Source: Salinimicrobium xinjiangense DSM 19287
GTDB taxonomy: Bacteria > Bacteroidota > Bacteroidia > Flavobacteriales > Flavobacteriaceae
DNA length: 36,195 bases
NCBI RefSeq assembly: GCF_000423585.1
Contig: NZ_AUIG01000025.1
Coordinates: 1-36,195 of the forward strand
Direction: 5' to 3'
The notes under the pieces are model-generated. The model was not told the DNA's origin and searched no databases. It saw only the letters and a list, made by a program, of their open reading frames with translations. The translations under genes and the position numbers were made by a program. The stretch's first letter is position 1. Each line of letters opens with the position of its first letter. Positions 1-5,657 of the stretch are shown in pieces.

Positions 1-322
1 AGCTTCAGAATGGAGTCAGATGCATGGAATCGACTTCCAATATATCCAGCCAGGAAAACCTACACAGAATGCTTTCATTGAACGATTCAATGGAAGTTAT
101 AGAAGAGGAGTTTTAAATAAATACATTTTTGAAGATCTGGATCAGGTACGAGAACAAACACAGGTATGGATCGATGATTACAATAATCAAAGACCTCACG
201 ATGCATTAGGAAAAATGGCTCCAATAGAATATGCAGAATATAATTCTCTATTAGCGACTACAGATAAAACCAAAAACAATAATTTTATATCATCAAGCAG
301 TTCTAATTAGGGGAAGCTTACA
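1..322 (+). mobile_element. IS3-family insertion sequence, right end only
   Basis: The window opens inside an IS3-like element. Its transposase C-terminus ends in TAG at 308-310. Just beyond lies GGGGAAGCTTACA (310-322), ending in CA as IS3-family right ends do, so I place the right terminus at 322. The left end, the first transposase frame and the target duplication are outside the window. The boundary is inferred from the CA rule and from the point where an unrelated reading frame takes over, so it may be off by a few bases. Confidence 0.75.
2..310 (+). CDS. IS3-family transposase OrfB, C-terminal part (5' end outside window)
   Basis: DDE-type integrase-core transposase that catalyses strand transfer of the element. 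The frame is open to the left edge, so the Met at 20-22 is internal. Visible are the end of the catalytic core ([14 protein letters not shown], where the E of the IERFNG segment is the last acid of the DDE triad) and the C-terminal signature [15 protein letters not shown] followed by a P-x-E-Y motif typical of the rve_3 domain. The last 20 or so residues are Asn/Ser-rich. The first two catalytic acids lie to the left of the window. It is probably made as an OrfAB frameshift fusion, as in other IS3 elements, but that part is not visible. Confidence 0.93.
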   Translation, partial: ASEWSQMHGIDFQYIQPGKPTQNAFIERFNGSYRRGVLNKYIFEDLDQVREQTQVWIDDYNNQRPHDALGKMAPIEYAEYNSLLATTDKTKNNNFISSSSSN

Positions 323-476
323 AAATGAATATAAAGCGACTTACCGTCTTAAAGATTCAACTCTAACTTTGGGAAATCGAATTTATTTAATTATTAAGCT
401 GGAGAAAGAGGGACTGATTTACAAAGAAAAGGATGATTTTTTCGACACACATTATCATTACAAGAAACTGGAATAA
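323..476 (+). pseudogene. 3' remnant of a gene cut by the IS
   Basis: Immediately after the inferred IS end, a frame (codons from 324, stop TAA 474-476) encodes about 50 residues: NEYKATYRLKDS near the start, then LGNRIYLIIKLEKEGLIYKE and ending HYHYKKLE. There is no sensible start codon; the frame runs back into the IS. The mix of charged and hydrophobic residues looks like a real protein tail. I do not recognise the family. The stop codon lies 8 bases before the first attC-like element, the same spacing as the intact units downstream. The remnant is therefore probably the end of another cassette gene that the IS interrupted. Confidence 0.55.
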
Positions 477-484
477 AGACGTGT

Positions 485-611
485 GCTAACAACGTATAAA
501 AACAATGCTTAAGACCATCTTGAATCGAAACCCCGTGCTCGCTAGCTCAGAGGATTGTCCTGCGGACAATCACGCTCGCCAGCCCGCACAGTTTTTATAC
601 GGGACGTTAGC
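485..611. repeat. attC-like recombination element 1
   Basis: Outer boxes GCTAAC (485-490) and GTTAGC (606-611) are perfectly complementary. Inside them lie unequal unpaired spacers AACG (491-494) and CGGGAC (600-605), then inner boxes TATAAAAAC (495-503) and GTTTTTATA (591-599), perfectly complementary over 9 bp. The centre contains a separate hairpin, ATTGTCC-TGC-GGACAAT (554-570). The order of outer box, spacer, inner box, variable loop, inner box, spacer, outer box is that of integron attC sites (R'' L'' L' R'). The outer two bases of the left box do not fit the textbook RYYYAAC consensus. Confidence 0.75.
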
Positions 612-636
612 CACAAGCAAAAAAACCAAAACCAAA

Positions 637-665
637 TTGGATTACGTAATAATTTTATAATTTTG
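637..665 (+). promoter_or_regulatory. Candidate Bacteroidota promoter for the PIN toxin-antitoxin cassette
   Basis: TTG (637-639), 18 bp, TAATTTTG (658-665), a match to the Bacteroidota TTG-N19-TAnnTTTG form with the spacer one base short. It lies 20 bp before the antitoxin ATG and inside the cassette, so the cassette would be expressed without an array promoter. Confidence 0.5.
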
Positions 666-684
666 TACGTAAAATAAAATTGTT

Positions 685-930
685 ATGGATAAAAAACTCA
701 CATTAAGTCTCGATAAAACGATTATCGATAATGCTAAAAATTATGCTAAATCAAATAATATTAGTTTATCTAAACTCATCGAATCATATCTGACGACACT
801 TACCAAAAGAAAAAGTAATTCAGCAGAAATAACACCGCTTGTTGAAAGTTTGAGCGGAGTGATATCACTTGATAAGGATTTTGATGTCAAAGATGCGTAT
901 GCTGACTATTTGATAGAGAAATACAAATGA
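685..930 (+). CDS. DUF6364-like ribbon-helix-helix antitoxin
   Basis: An 81-residue protein. The first 45 residues have the ribbon-helix-helix pattern: a short strand (KKLTLSLDKTII), then two helices with the turn NNISLSKLIESYL. This matches the DUF6364/CopG-like antitoxins of Bacteroidota, which bind DNA as dimers and repress their own operon. The C-terminal 35 residues (from about 46, ending in the DAYADYLIEKYK segment) would wrap the toxin. The stop overlaps the toxin start in ATGA (927-930), so translation is coupled. The role as partner of the PIN protein follows from this pairing. The operator was not identified. Confidence 0.82.
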   Translation: MDKKLTLSLDKTIIDNAKNYAKSNNISLSKLIESYLTTLTKRKSNSAEITPLVESLSGVISLDKDFDVKDAYADYLIEKYK

Positions 931-1340
931 GCAGGTTACTAATTGACACAAATATCGTCATAGATTTACTTGCAAAGAGAGATGAGTTCTATGATGAGGC
1001 TGCCGAACTATTTTCTCGTGCGGACAAAAAGGAACTGGAACTTACAATTTCCTCTTTGACATTTGCCAACACAAATTATATTCTTACAAAACTTAAATCT
1101 TCAAAAGAAGCGAGAGAAATCTTGAGAAAATTTAAAGTGCTTGTTGAATTATTGAGTTTAGATGATAAAATAATGGAATTAGCATTAAGTGATGACAATT
1201 TTCCAGATTTTGAGGACGGACTTCAGTACTATTCTGCGATCGAAAATCAAATAGATATAATCATAACACGAAACAAAAAAGACTTTAAGAACTCAAAAAT
1301 TCCTGTTTTAACCGCGAAAGAATTCTTAGCTCGGAAATAA
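927..1340 (+). CDS. PIN-domain toxin (VapC-like ribonuclease)
   Basis: A 137-residue single PIN domain, the size of VapC toxins, which cut RNA with Mg2+ held by conserved acids. Visible are the first Asp in LLIDTN (D7), the central acidic cluster DFEDGLQYYSA (D94, E96, D97) and the late TRNKKDF segment (T114, N116, D119). The usual second acid (Glu around residue 45 in classical VapC) is not obvious; the equivalent helix reads SSLTFANTNYIL, as in a Bacteroidota PIN subgroup. It overlaps the antitoxin by 4 bp. As the stable member of a toxin-antitoxin pair, it would favour retention of the cassette. Target RNA is unknown. Confidence 0.85.
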   Translation: MSRLLIDTNIVIDLLAKRDEFYDEAAELFSRADKKELELTISSLTFANTNYILTKLKSSKEAREILRKFKVLVELLSLDDKIMELALSDDNFPDFEDGLQYYSAIENQIDIIITRNKKDFKNSKIPVLTAKEFLARK

Positions 1341-1347
1341 TGCCAGT

Positions 1348-1474
1348 GGCTAACAACGGTTAACACATGCGGAATACCTCTCAAAAATGGCATTTTTGAG
1401 TACCATTATAAAACTGTCATTAACTGACAAATTCAAGTCTCCAAGCCGCAACTGGCGTTATTCGGGACGTTGGC
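1348..1474. repeat. attC-like recombination element 2
   Basis: Left outer box GGCTAAC (1348-1354), spacer AACG (1355-1358), inner TAAC (1361-1364) pairing with GTTA (1457-1460), and TGCGG (1368-1372) pairing with CCGCA (1446-1450). Right spacer CGGGAC (1463-1468) and outer box GTTGGC (1469-1474). The central loop holds the palindrome TCAAAAATGGCATTTTTGA (1381-1399). The element starts 7 bases after the PIN stop codon. It shares long blocks with element 3, including GCGTTATTCGGGACGTT on the right side. Confidence 0.77.
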
Positions 1475-1496
1475 AACAAGCCGATAACCACTCCTA

Positions 1497-1525
1497 TTGA
1501 ATCTGTTCTTCTCAATATTAAATTG
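1497..1525 (+). promoter_or_regulatory. Candidate promoter of the MntA/HepT cassette
   Basis: TTG (1497-1499), exactly 19 bp, then TAAATTG (1519-1525), close to the Bacteroidota -7 form TAnnTTTG but one T short. It lies 14 bp before the ATG at 1540, inside the cassette. Confidence 0.4.
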
Positions 1526-1539
1526 ATTATATTAGTCTT

Positions 1540-1875
1540 ATGAAAATAAAGGATAGCGTTCGAGCCAAATTATTAGAATTTACCACATTGTGTAGGTTAT
1601 ACAATGTGAAAAATCTGTATGCCTTTGGATCAGCTACTACAGATCAGTTTGACGAAAATACAAGTGATATTGATTTACTGATTGAAATCGATGAAAATGA
1701 TCCTTTAGAACGAGGAGAAAAATTATTAGCCGTTTGGGACAAATTGGAAGAATTTTTTCAGAGAAAAGTGGATCTACTTACTCAAACTTCTGTGAAGAAC
1801 CCAATATTGAGAAAAAATATAGACGCTACAAAAGTTCTAATATATGATGGAAAAAAGCAAGAAATATCTGTCTGA
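1540..1875 (+). CDS. MntA-like minimal nucleotidyltransferase (antitoxin)
   Basis: A 111-residue polymerase-beta-like nucleotidyltransferase. The G30-S31 loop is followed by D43-x-D45 (motif GS-X11-DxD, within the segment NTSDIDLLIEI), and the third acid is D78 in KVDLLTQ. These residues bind metal and NTP. In type VII toxin-antitoxin systems, MntA adds AMP units to a tyrosine of the HEPN toxin and so inactivates it. Length and pairing fit that family. The gene overlaps the HEPN gene by 32 bp in another frame, which implies coupled translation. Confidence 0.85.
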   Translation: MKIKDSVRAKLLEFTTLCRLYNVKNLYAFGSATTDQFDENTSDIDLLIEIDENDPLERGEKLLAVWDKLEEFFQRKVDLLTQTSVKNPILRKNIDATKVLIYDGKKQEISV

Positions 1876-2176
1876 TATAATAATGGCTATTGATTTAATC
1901 CAAAATTTTGTAGCTGATACACCCGATTTTGATTCTTACCAAAACGACTTAAAAACCCAAAGCGCAATAGAAAGACAACTTGCAATAACAGGTGAAGCAC
2001 TTAACAAACTCAAGCAACTGGAGCCTGATTTACTAATTCAGAATGATAGACAAGTTATTGGGTTTAGAAACAGACTTATACACGCCTATGATAGTATTGA
2101 CAATGCAATAGTCTGGGTAATAATTAAAAGACACTTACCTGAATTACAAAAGGAAATTCAGAATCTATCCGAGTAA
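1844..2176 (+). CDS. HepT-like HEPN toxin (DUF86)
   Basis: A 110-residue all-helical HEPN protein of the DUF86/HepT family. The catalytic motif R-X4-H-x-Y is intact: R75, H80, Y82 in FRNRLIHAYDSID. R and H form the RNase site in HEPN proteins, and the Tyr is the residue AMPylated by MntA in studied systems. The start could be the first or second ATG (1844 or 1847). The stop TAA at 2174-2176 lies 11 bases before attC-like element 3. Function in phage defence or cassette maintenance is inference. Confidence 0.85.
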   Translation: MMEKSKKYLSDIIMAIDLIQNFVADTPDFDSYQNDLKTQSAIERQLAITGEALNKLKQLEPDLLIQNDRQVIGFRNRLIHAYDSIDNAIVWVIIKRHLPELQKEIQNLSE

Positions 2177-2187
2177 AAAGGCCAGTT

Positions 2188-2312
2188 GCCAACAACGGTA
2201 ACACAAATGCGGCTGACCCGTCAAAATGGCATTTTTGAATACCTTTAAAAATAGAAATTAAAAGATCAATTTCGTTCCCCAACTCCGCACTTGCGTTATT
2301 CGGGACGTTAGT
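2188..2312. repeat. attC-like recombination element 3
   Basis: Left outer box GCCAAC (2188-2193), spacer AACG (2194-2197), inner TAACACAA pairing with TTGCGTTA (2291-2298) with one mismatch, and TGCGG (2208-2212) pairing with CCGCA (2285-2289). Right spacer CGGGAC (2301-2306) and outer box GTTAGT (2307-2312). The loop contains TCAAAATGGCATTTTTGA (2221-2238), almost the same palindrome as in element 2. The outer boxes pair poorly here but perfectly after circular joining of the preceding unit. Confidence 0.77.
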
Positions 2313-3345
2313 CAAAATTGAATTAAAAAATAAAATAATCAAATGATAAAACAAATATATTTATTAATTAAGAGTATAAAATATAAACCGCTTAATCGTT
2401 ATCCTTTAGGGCATTTTTATTCTCCTATCATATCTAAAAATGACTTTTTAGAACTAGAAGATCAAACATGGCAAGAAGCTGAGAGTAAAACATTATCTGG
2501 AGTTAATTTGAATCCTGAAAAACAAATTTCTCTATTAAATAAATTTGAGAAATATTATGATGAAATGCCCTTTGAAGAGGAAGCATCTTCTGACAAAAGA
2601 TACTATTTCAATAATAATTCCTATGGATATACTGATGGTATTATGCTCTATTCATTTATTAGGCATTTTAATCCTAAAAAGGTTATAGAAATTGGTTCAG
2701 GATTCTCATCGGCCTTAATGCTTGATACAAAAGAAATTTTTAAAATGGGTACAAGCTATACTTTTATTGAACCCTACCCTAAATTACTGTTAAGCCTTTT
2801 AAAAGATTATGATGAAAATTCGTGTAAAGTTTTTAATACTAAGGTTCAAAAAATACCTATTGAAGTGTTTTGTGAATTAGAAGAAAATGACATTTTATTT
2901 ATTGATAGCAGTCATGTATCAAAAGCAGGTAGTGACGTAAATTTTGAACTATTTAAAATTTTACCCAACCTAAAATCAGGTGTAATAATTCACTTTCATG
3001 ATGTTTTTTATCCTTTTGAATATCCAAAAGAATGGATTCTAAGAGGCCGAAATTGGAATGAGGATTACCTTTTAAGAGCGTTTTTAAGTTATAATAGCGA
3101 ATTTGAAATATTGCTTTTTTCGCAATATGTTCATAGACACTTTAAAGATGCATTTAAAAACATGCCACTAACTTATAAAAATACTGGCGGGAATCTGTGG
3201 ATAAGAAAAAAATAACTTCTGCCAACAATGGCTATAAGTAATTGCTTTTTCTTGCTTACTTCTGAAAATGCCGGTGGCATTTTCAGTTTGGTGGGTATTT
3301 GCAAAGTTATGTTCCTACGTACGTAACTATACATAGCCGGGACCG
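2308..3345 (+). mobile_element. Probable third cassette, carrying a methyltransferase
   Basis: A 1,038-bp unit from the G^TT of element 3 to the equivalent position in element 4. It contains one gene. Unlike the first two units, circular joining gives no perfect box pairing (GTTAGTC against TGCCAAC), so either element 4 has drifted or it belongs to a different site subtype. Only 30 bp separate element 3 from the ATG, so a promoter would have to lie within or before the element; none was recognised. Confidence 0.45.
2343..3215 (+). CDS. Class I SAM-dependent methyltransferase (Methyltransf_24-like)
   Basis: A 290-residue protein. The first 100 residues are a helical region of unknown role. 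The Rossmann fold then shows motif I VIEIGSGFSSALML (114-127, with E116, G118 and G120), an acidic end of strand 2 (TFIEPYPK, E143), motif IV DILFIDSSH (183-191) and the later strand GVIIHFHDVF (213-222). The SSH and HFHD segments are typical of the Methyltransf_24 group, which includes O-methyltransferase-like enzymes acting on sugars or small metabolites. The substrate cannot be read from the sequence. It is very A+T-rich, unlike the housekeeping genes to the right, which fits acquisition by transfer. The stop lies 5 bases before element 4. Confidence 0.8.
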   Translation: MIKQIYLLIKSIKYKPLNRYPLGHFYSPIISKNDFLELEDQTWQEAESKTLSGVNLNPEKQISLLNKFEKYYDEMPFEEEASSDKRYYFNNNSYGYTDGIMLYSFIRHFNPKKVIEIGSGFSSALMLDTKEIFKMGTSYTFIEPYPKLLLSLLKDYDENSCKVFNTKVQKIPIEVFCELEENDILFIDSSHVSKAGSDVNFELFKILPNLKSGVIIHFHDVFYPFEYPKEWILRGRNWNEDYLLRAFLSYNSEFEILLFSQYVHRHFKDAFKNMPLTYKNTGGNLWIRKK

Positions 3346-3351
3346 TTGTGG
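3221..3351. repeat. attC-like element 4, divergent subtype
   Basis: Left box GCCAAC (3221-3226), spacer AATG (3227-3230), inner GCTAT (3231-3235) pairing with ATAGC (3333-3337), right spacer CGGGACC (3338-3344), one base longer than in the other elements, and right box GTTGTGG (3345-3351). The loop has a strong hairpin: CTGAAAATGCC (3262-3272), GGT, GGCATTTTCAG (3276-3286). It shares the CGGGAC spacer and overall plan with elements 1-3 but differs in the boxes. The element marks the right edge of the array; no further copy follows. Confidence 0.65.
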
Positions 3352-3487
3352 CCTATTGAAGGTGATTCCCTTTTATTGAAAAAAGTAATCTCAGCTTTGA
3401 CAATATCAAATGATGGTGTACCCCCCTATGAAAATACTCCTAAGATTTTAATTTTGAATACCTTGGTTACCAGAAAAAAATCTATCT

Positions 3488-4102
3488 ATGAATGAATTCT
3501 GGGAATCTGTCTATAAAAGTAATGAAATAATGTGGGGAGAGCAGCCTGCTGACAACGCACGCACGGTACTTGAATTAATGCAGAAAAATAATATAATAAG
3601 CATATTAATTCCAGGCTTTGGATATGGACGAAATGCAAAGGTGTTTTACGATAAAGGGATTGAGGTAACCGGAATTGAAATATCTAAAACAGCGATTGCA
3701 AGGGCCCGAAAATATTTTGGAAGTAATGTAATAATTCATCACGGTTCTGTTACTGCCATGCCATTTGATAAGATCCAATATCAGTCAATCTACTGTTATT
3801 CACTTATTCATCTATTGAACAAGGCCCAAAGAATTAAATTAATTGACGCCTGTTATTCTCAATTAATGCAAAATGGAATAATGGTTTTTGTGGCTTTATC
3901 TATAAACGACAAGCGATTTGGTTTGGGAGAAGAAATAGAAAAAAACACCTTCCATTCCCCACAAGGACTAAACCTTTACTTTTATGATGCAGCGTCCATT
4001 AAAGGAGAGTTTAGCCCTTACAATATGATAGAGGCGAAAGAAATTAACGAACCTCAAGAAGATCCAACTGAAAAACATTGGATGGTTGTATGTGTGAAAT
4101 AA
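3488..4102 (+). CDS. Class I SAM-dependent methyltransferase (TehB/thiopurine-like)
   Basis: A 204-residue enzyme with a compact Rossmann methyltransferase fold. The N-terminal segment FWESVYKSNEIMWGEQP resembles the W-x-G-x-P opening of TehB/thiopurine-type enzymes. Motif I is LIPGFGYGRNA (40-50), and motif II ends in EVTGIEISKTAI (acid E64). Motif IV is replaced by IYCYSLIHLL near 99-108. These enzymes often methylate toxic small molecules or metalloids, but the substrate here is not determined. It lies 137 bp beyond element 4 with no attC-like element after it, so I treat it as flanking chromosome rather than a cassette. Confidence 0.83.
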   Translation: MNEFWESVYKSNEIMWGEQPADNARTVLELMQKNNIISILIPGFGYGRNAKVFYDKGIEVTGIEISKTAIARARKYFGSNVIIHHGSVTAMPFDKIQYQSIYCYSLIHLLNKAQRIKLIDACYSQLMQNGIMVFVALSINDKRFGLGEEIEKNTFHSPQGLNLYFYDAASIKGEFSPYNMIEAKEINEPQEDPTEKHWMVVCVK

Positions 4103-4204
4103 TTGTCTATTAAAGGTTCCTCATAAAGACATATAAGTCCAAAGAGCACTTCTTTAAGTTCCTTTAAAATAATAACTAAAAATAATAATTCTACTGCCCG
4201 ATAA

Positions 4205-5119
4205 TTACTTTTTCTGGGTGCATAGTATTCCAACAGCAACCACCGCCATTCCCACTCCGTCCATTAGTTTTATCTGATCCCCGAATGCCAGCCAGGCCAT
4301 GAACATGGTCACCGGGGGTCCCAGGTAAAACAGACTGGCCACCCTCGTAGCATCCAGCCGCTCTATCAATCGCCACATCAAATAGTAGGCTCCCAGGGAA
4401 ACAGCCAGAATGAGCCAAACCATGGCATAAATAAATTCCGGCACCCACTCAGTAGTCAGATCTTCTATAAAAATAGCTGGTAAAGCTAAAGCAAGCGCAG
4501 TTGCAAGGCCTTGATAAAAAAGAGTCAGATCGAGGGGTAGTTTAGCTTCTCCCTTTCCAATTTCCATTTTTCGCTGGATCAAAGTAGCGATAGTGATCGC
4601 TGTAACAGAACCCAACGGAATGAGGTACCCAAATATTGAGCCTGAACTGCTAAAGTCTATCCGGAAAGCCACCGTTAGCACCACTCCGATAAATCCCAAC
4701 ACCAAACCCAGCCATTGGTACAAACCTGTTTCTTCCCCGGTCACATACCCGGAAAGAGCACCGGTTGCCATAGGTTGTAAAGCTACGATTAGAGCCACTA
4801 TCCCCGCCGGTACATCTTTATCCAGCGCCAGGAGGACGCAGGTGAGCCACACCCCGTGTGCTAAAAAACCTATCAGCATATTCAGCGATGCCACCTTCCA
4901 ACCTACCCATTTGAAGCGTTTCCTGACTAATAAGTACAAGGCCAGCAAAATGATTACAGCGAGATACCTCCAGAATATAAGAGTATATGGACCTGTATGA
5001 GGTAGTCCGTACTCGGCTCCTATAAAACCGGAATTCCAAAGGATTACAAAGCCCGCAATCAAGAAAATGGTCTCTCTTTTCATTAGTGTGGATAGGCGTT
5101 GAAAAAAGCTATACGGCAT
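4205..5119 (-). CDS. EamA-family (DMT superfamily) transporter
   Basis: A 304-residue inner-membrane protein with about ten hydrophobic segments arranged as two EamA repeats (roughly 15-150 and 160-300). The first repeat begins with LIAGFVILWNSGFIGAEYG, the usual W-x-S-x-F opening of the family, and a cluster of basic residues follows helix 2. EamA proteins export amino acids or other metabolites; the substrate cannot be assigned. It is a single gene pointing left, with its 3' end facing the methyltransferase (103 bp apart). Just upstream on the same strand a 12-codon frame ends in TAG directly before the ATG. Confidence 0.87.
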   Translation of the reverse strand: MPYSFFQRLSTLMKRETIFLIAGFVILWNSGFIGAEYGLPHTGPYTLIFWRYLAVIILLALYLLVRKRFKWVGWKVASLNMLIGFLAHGVWLTCVLLALDKDVPAGIVALIVALQPMATGALSGYVTGEETGLYQWLGLVLGFIGVVLTVAFRIDFSSSGSIFGYLIPLGSVTAITIATLIQRKMEIGKGEAKLPLDLTLFYQGLATALALALPAIFIEDLTTEWVPEFIYAMVWLILAVSLGAYYLMWRLIERLDATRVASLFYLGPPVTMFMAWLAFGDQIKLMDGVGMAVVAVGILCTQKK

Positions 5120-5657
5120 CTAATGTCCTGTACATTTTCTTCCCAATAGTTCTTTCATTTCAAAAAAAGGCCTGCATCAGTAGCACTAGAAAATACTAAA
5201 ATAAAAGACCTGAGATGACTTAATTGTTACCGTCCTCACAAAATTATTTCAGGGTTTTTAAAAAAATCAGTTAAAGTTGAATTAAAGCTCCTGTTCAAGA
5301 CAAGATACTAAAACAAAGGAGTTTTTGGATCACCAGGATTTGAGGAAAAAGGAGCTTGAAATATATTCGGTCTGTAGACATGAAGTTCATATTCCGGTTA
5401 CCTGTATTAAAAAAACAACAGCTCAGGATTAAAGTTTATTCTGTGCCTGAGGCTCATTTCCTGTGCCCAAAAAATAGAATTACCTGGAACACAAGGTTAA
5501 ATTTCATTAATAACACCTAACAGGCTCCATAACTGTTTATTCTGTTTAATTTTTAGTAATTTTATAAAGCCACCTCATCGCCGGGGTTTTAATCTAATTT
5601 GCAGTTTTTTTTGCTCTCACCCTGCATTAATATTTGTTCATTGATTCCTCTATTTTA
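5120..5657. other. Intergenic region between divergent genes, no gene recognised
   Basis: 538 bp of A+T-rich DNA between the EamA gene (-) and the porin gene (+). It should carry both promoters, but no convincing TTG-N19-TAnnTTTG match was found; a partial one, TAATTTG, lies near 5595-5601. I saw no RNA gene, strong hairpin or repeat. Confidence 0.5.

Larger units (their letters stand above)
607..1469 (+). mobile_element. Integron-like gene cassette carrying a PIN toxin-antitoxin pair
   Basis: Unit defined by cuts at the G^TT of attC-like elements 1 and 2 (863 bp). Its left end begins TTAGCCAC and its right end carries the left box GTGGCTAAC (1346-1354). Joined as a circle, GTTAGCCAC and GTGGCTAAC pair over 9 of 9 bases, whereas in the array the same left box faces GTTGGCAAC with two mismatches in the six outer bases. 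The unit carries its own promoter, two overlapping genes and a recombination site starting 7 bases after the second stop codon. This is inference from sequence; movement was not observed. Confidence 0.65.
1470..2307 (+). mobile_element. Integron-like gene cassette carrying an MntA/HepT-like pair
   Basis: An 838-bp unit between the G^TT points of elements 2 and 3. It begins TTGGCAAC and ends with an element whose left box is GTTGCCAAC (2185-2193). In a circle, GTTGGCAAC and GTTGCCAAC pair over 9 of 9 bases. In the array the left box faces GTTAGTCAA and only two of the six outer bases pair. This independent restoration in a second unit is the main evidence that these are exchangeable cassettes. 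It carries a promoter, two overlapping genes and the recombination element. Confidence 0.65.

Noticed and set aside
2124-2354. Possible 76-residue gene on the - strand
   Set aside because: It lies over attC-like element 3 and the end of the HEPN gene, and has no plausible start context or family.
485-3351. The four repeated elements as ordinary terminators or a CRISPR-like array
   Set aside because: They are far longer than terminators, have conserved outer boxes and lie between protein-coding units of 0.8-1 kb; there are no short spacers.
4191-4448. 85-codon frame on the - strand, Gly/Cys-rich
   Set aside because: It is a shifted frame inside the EamA gene, which has a complete domain in the other frame.
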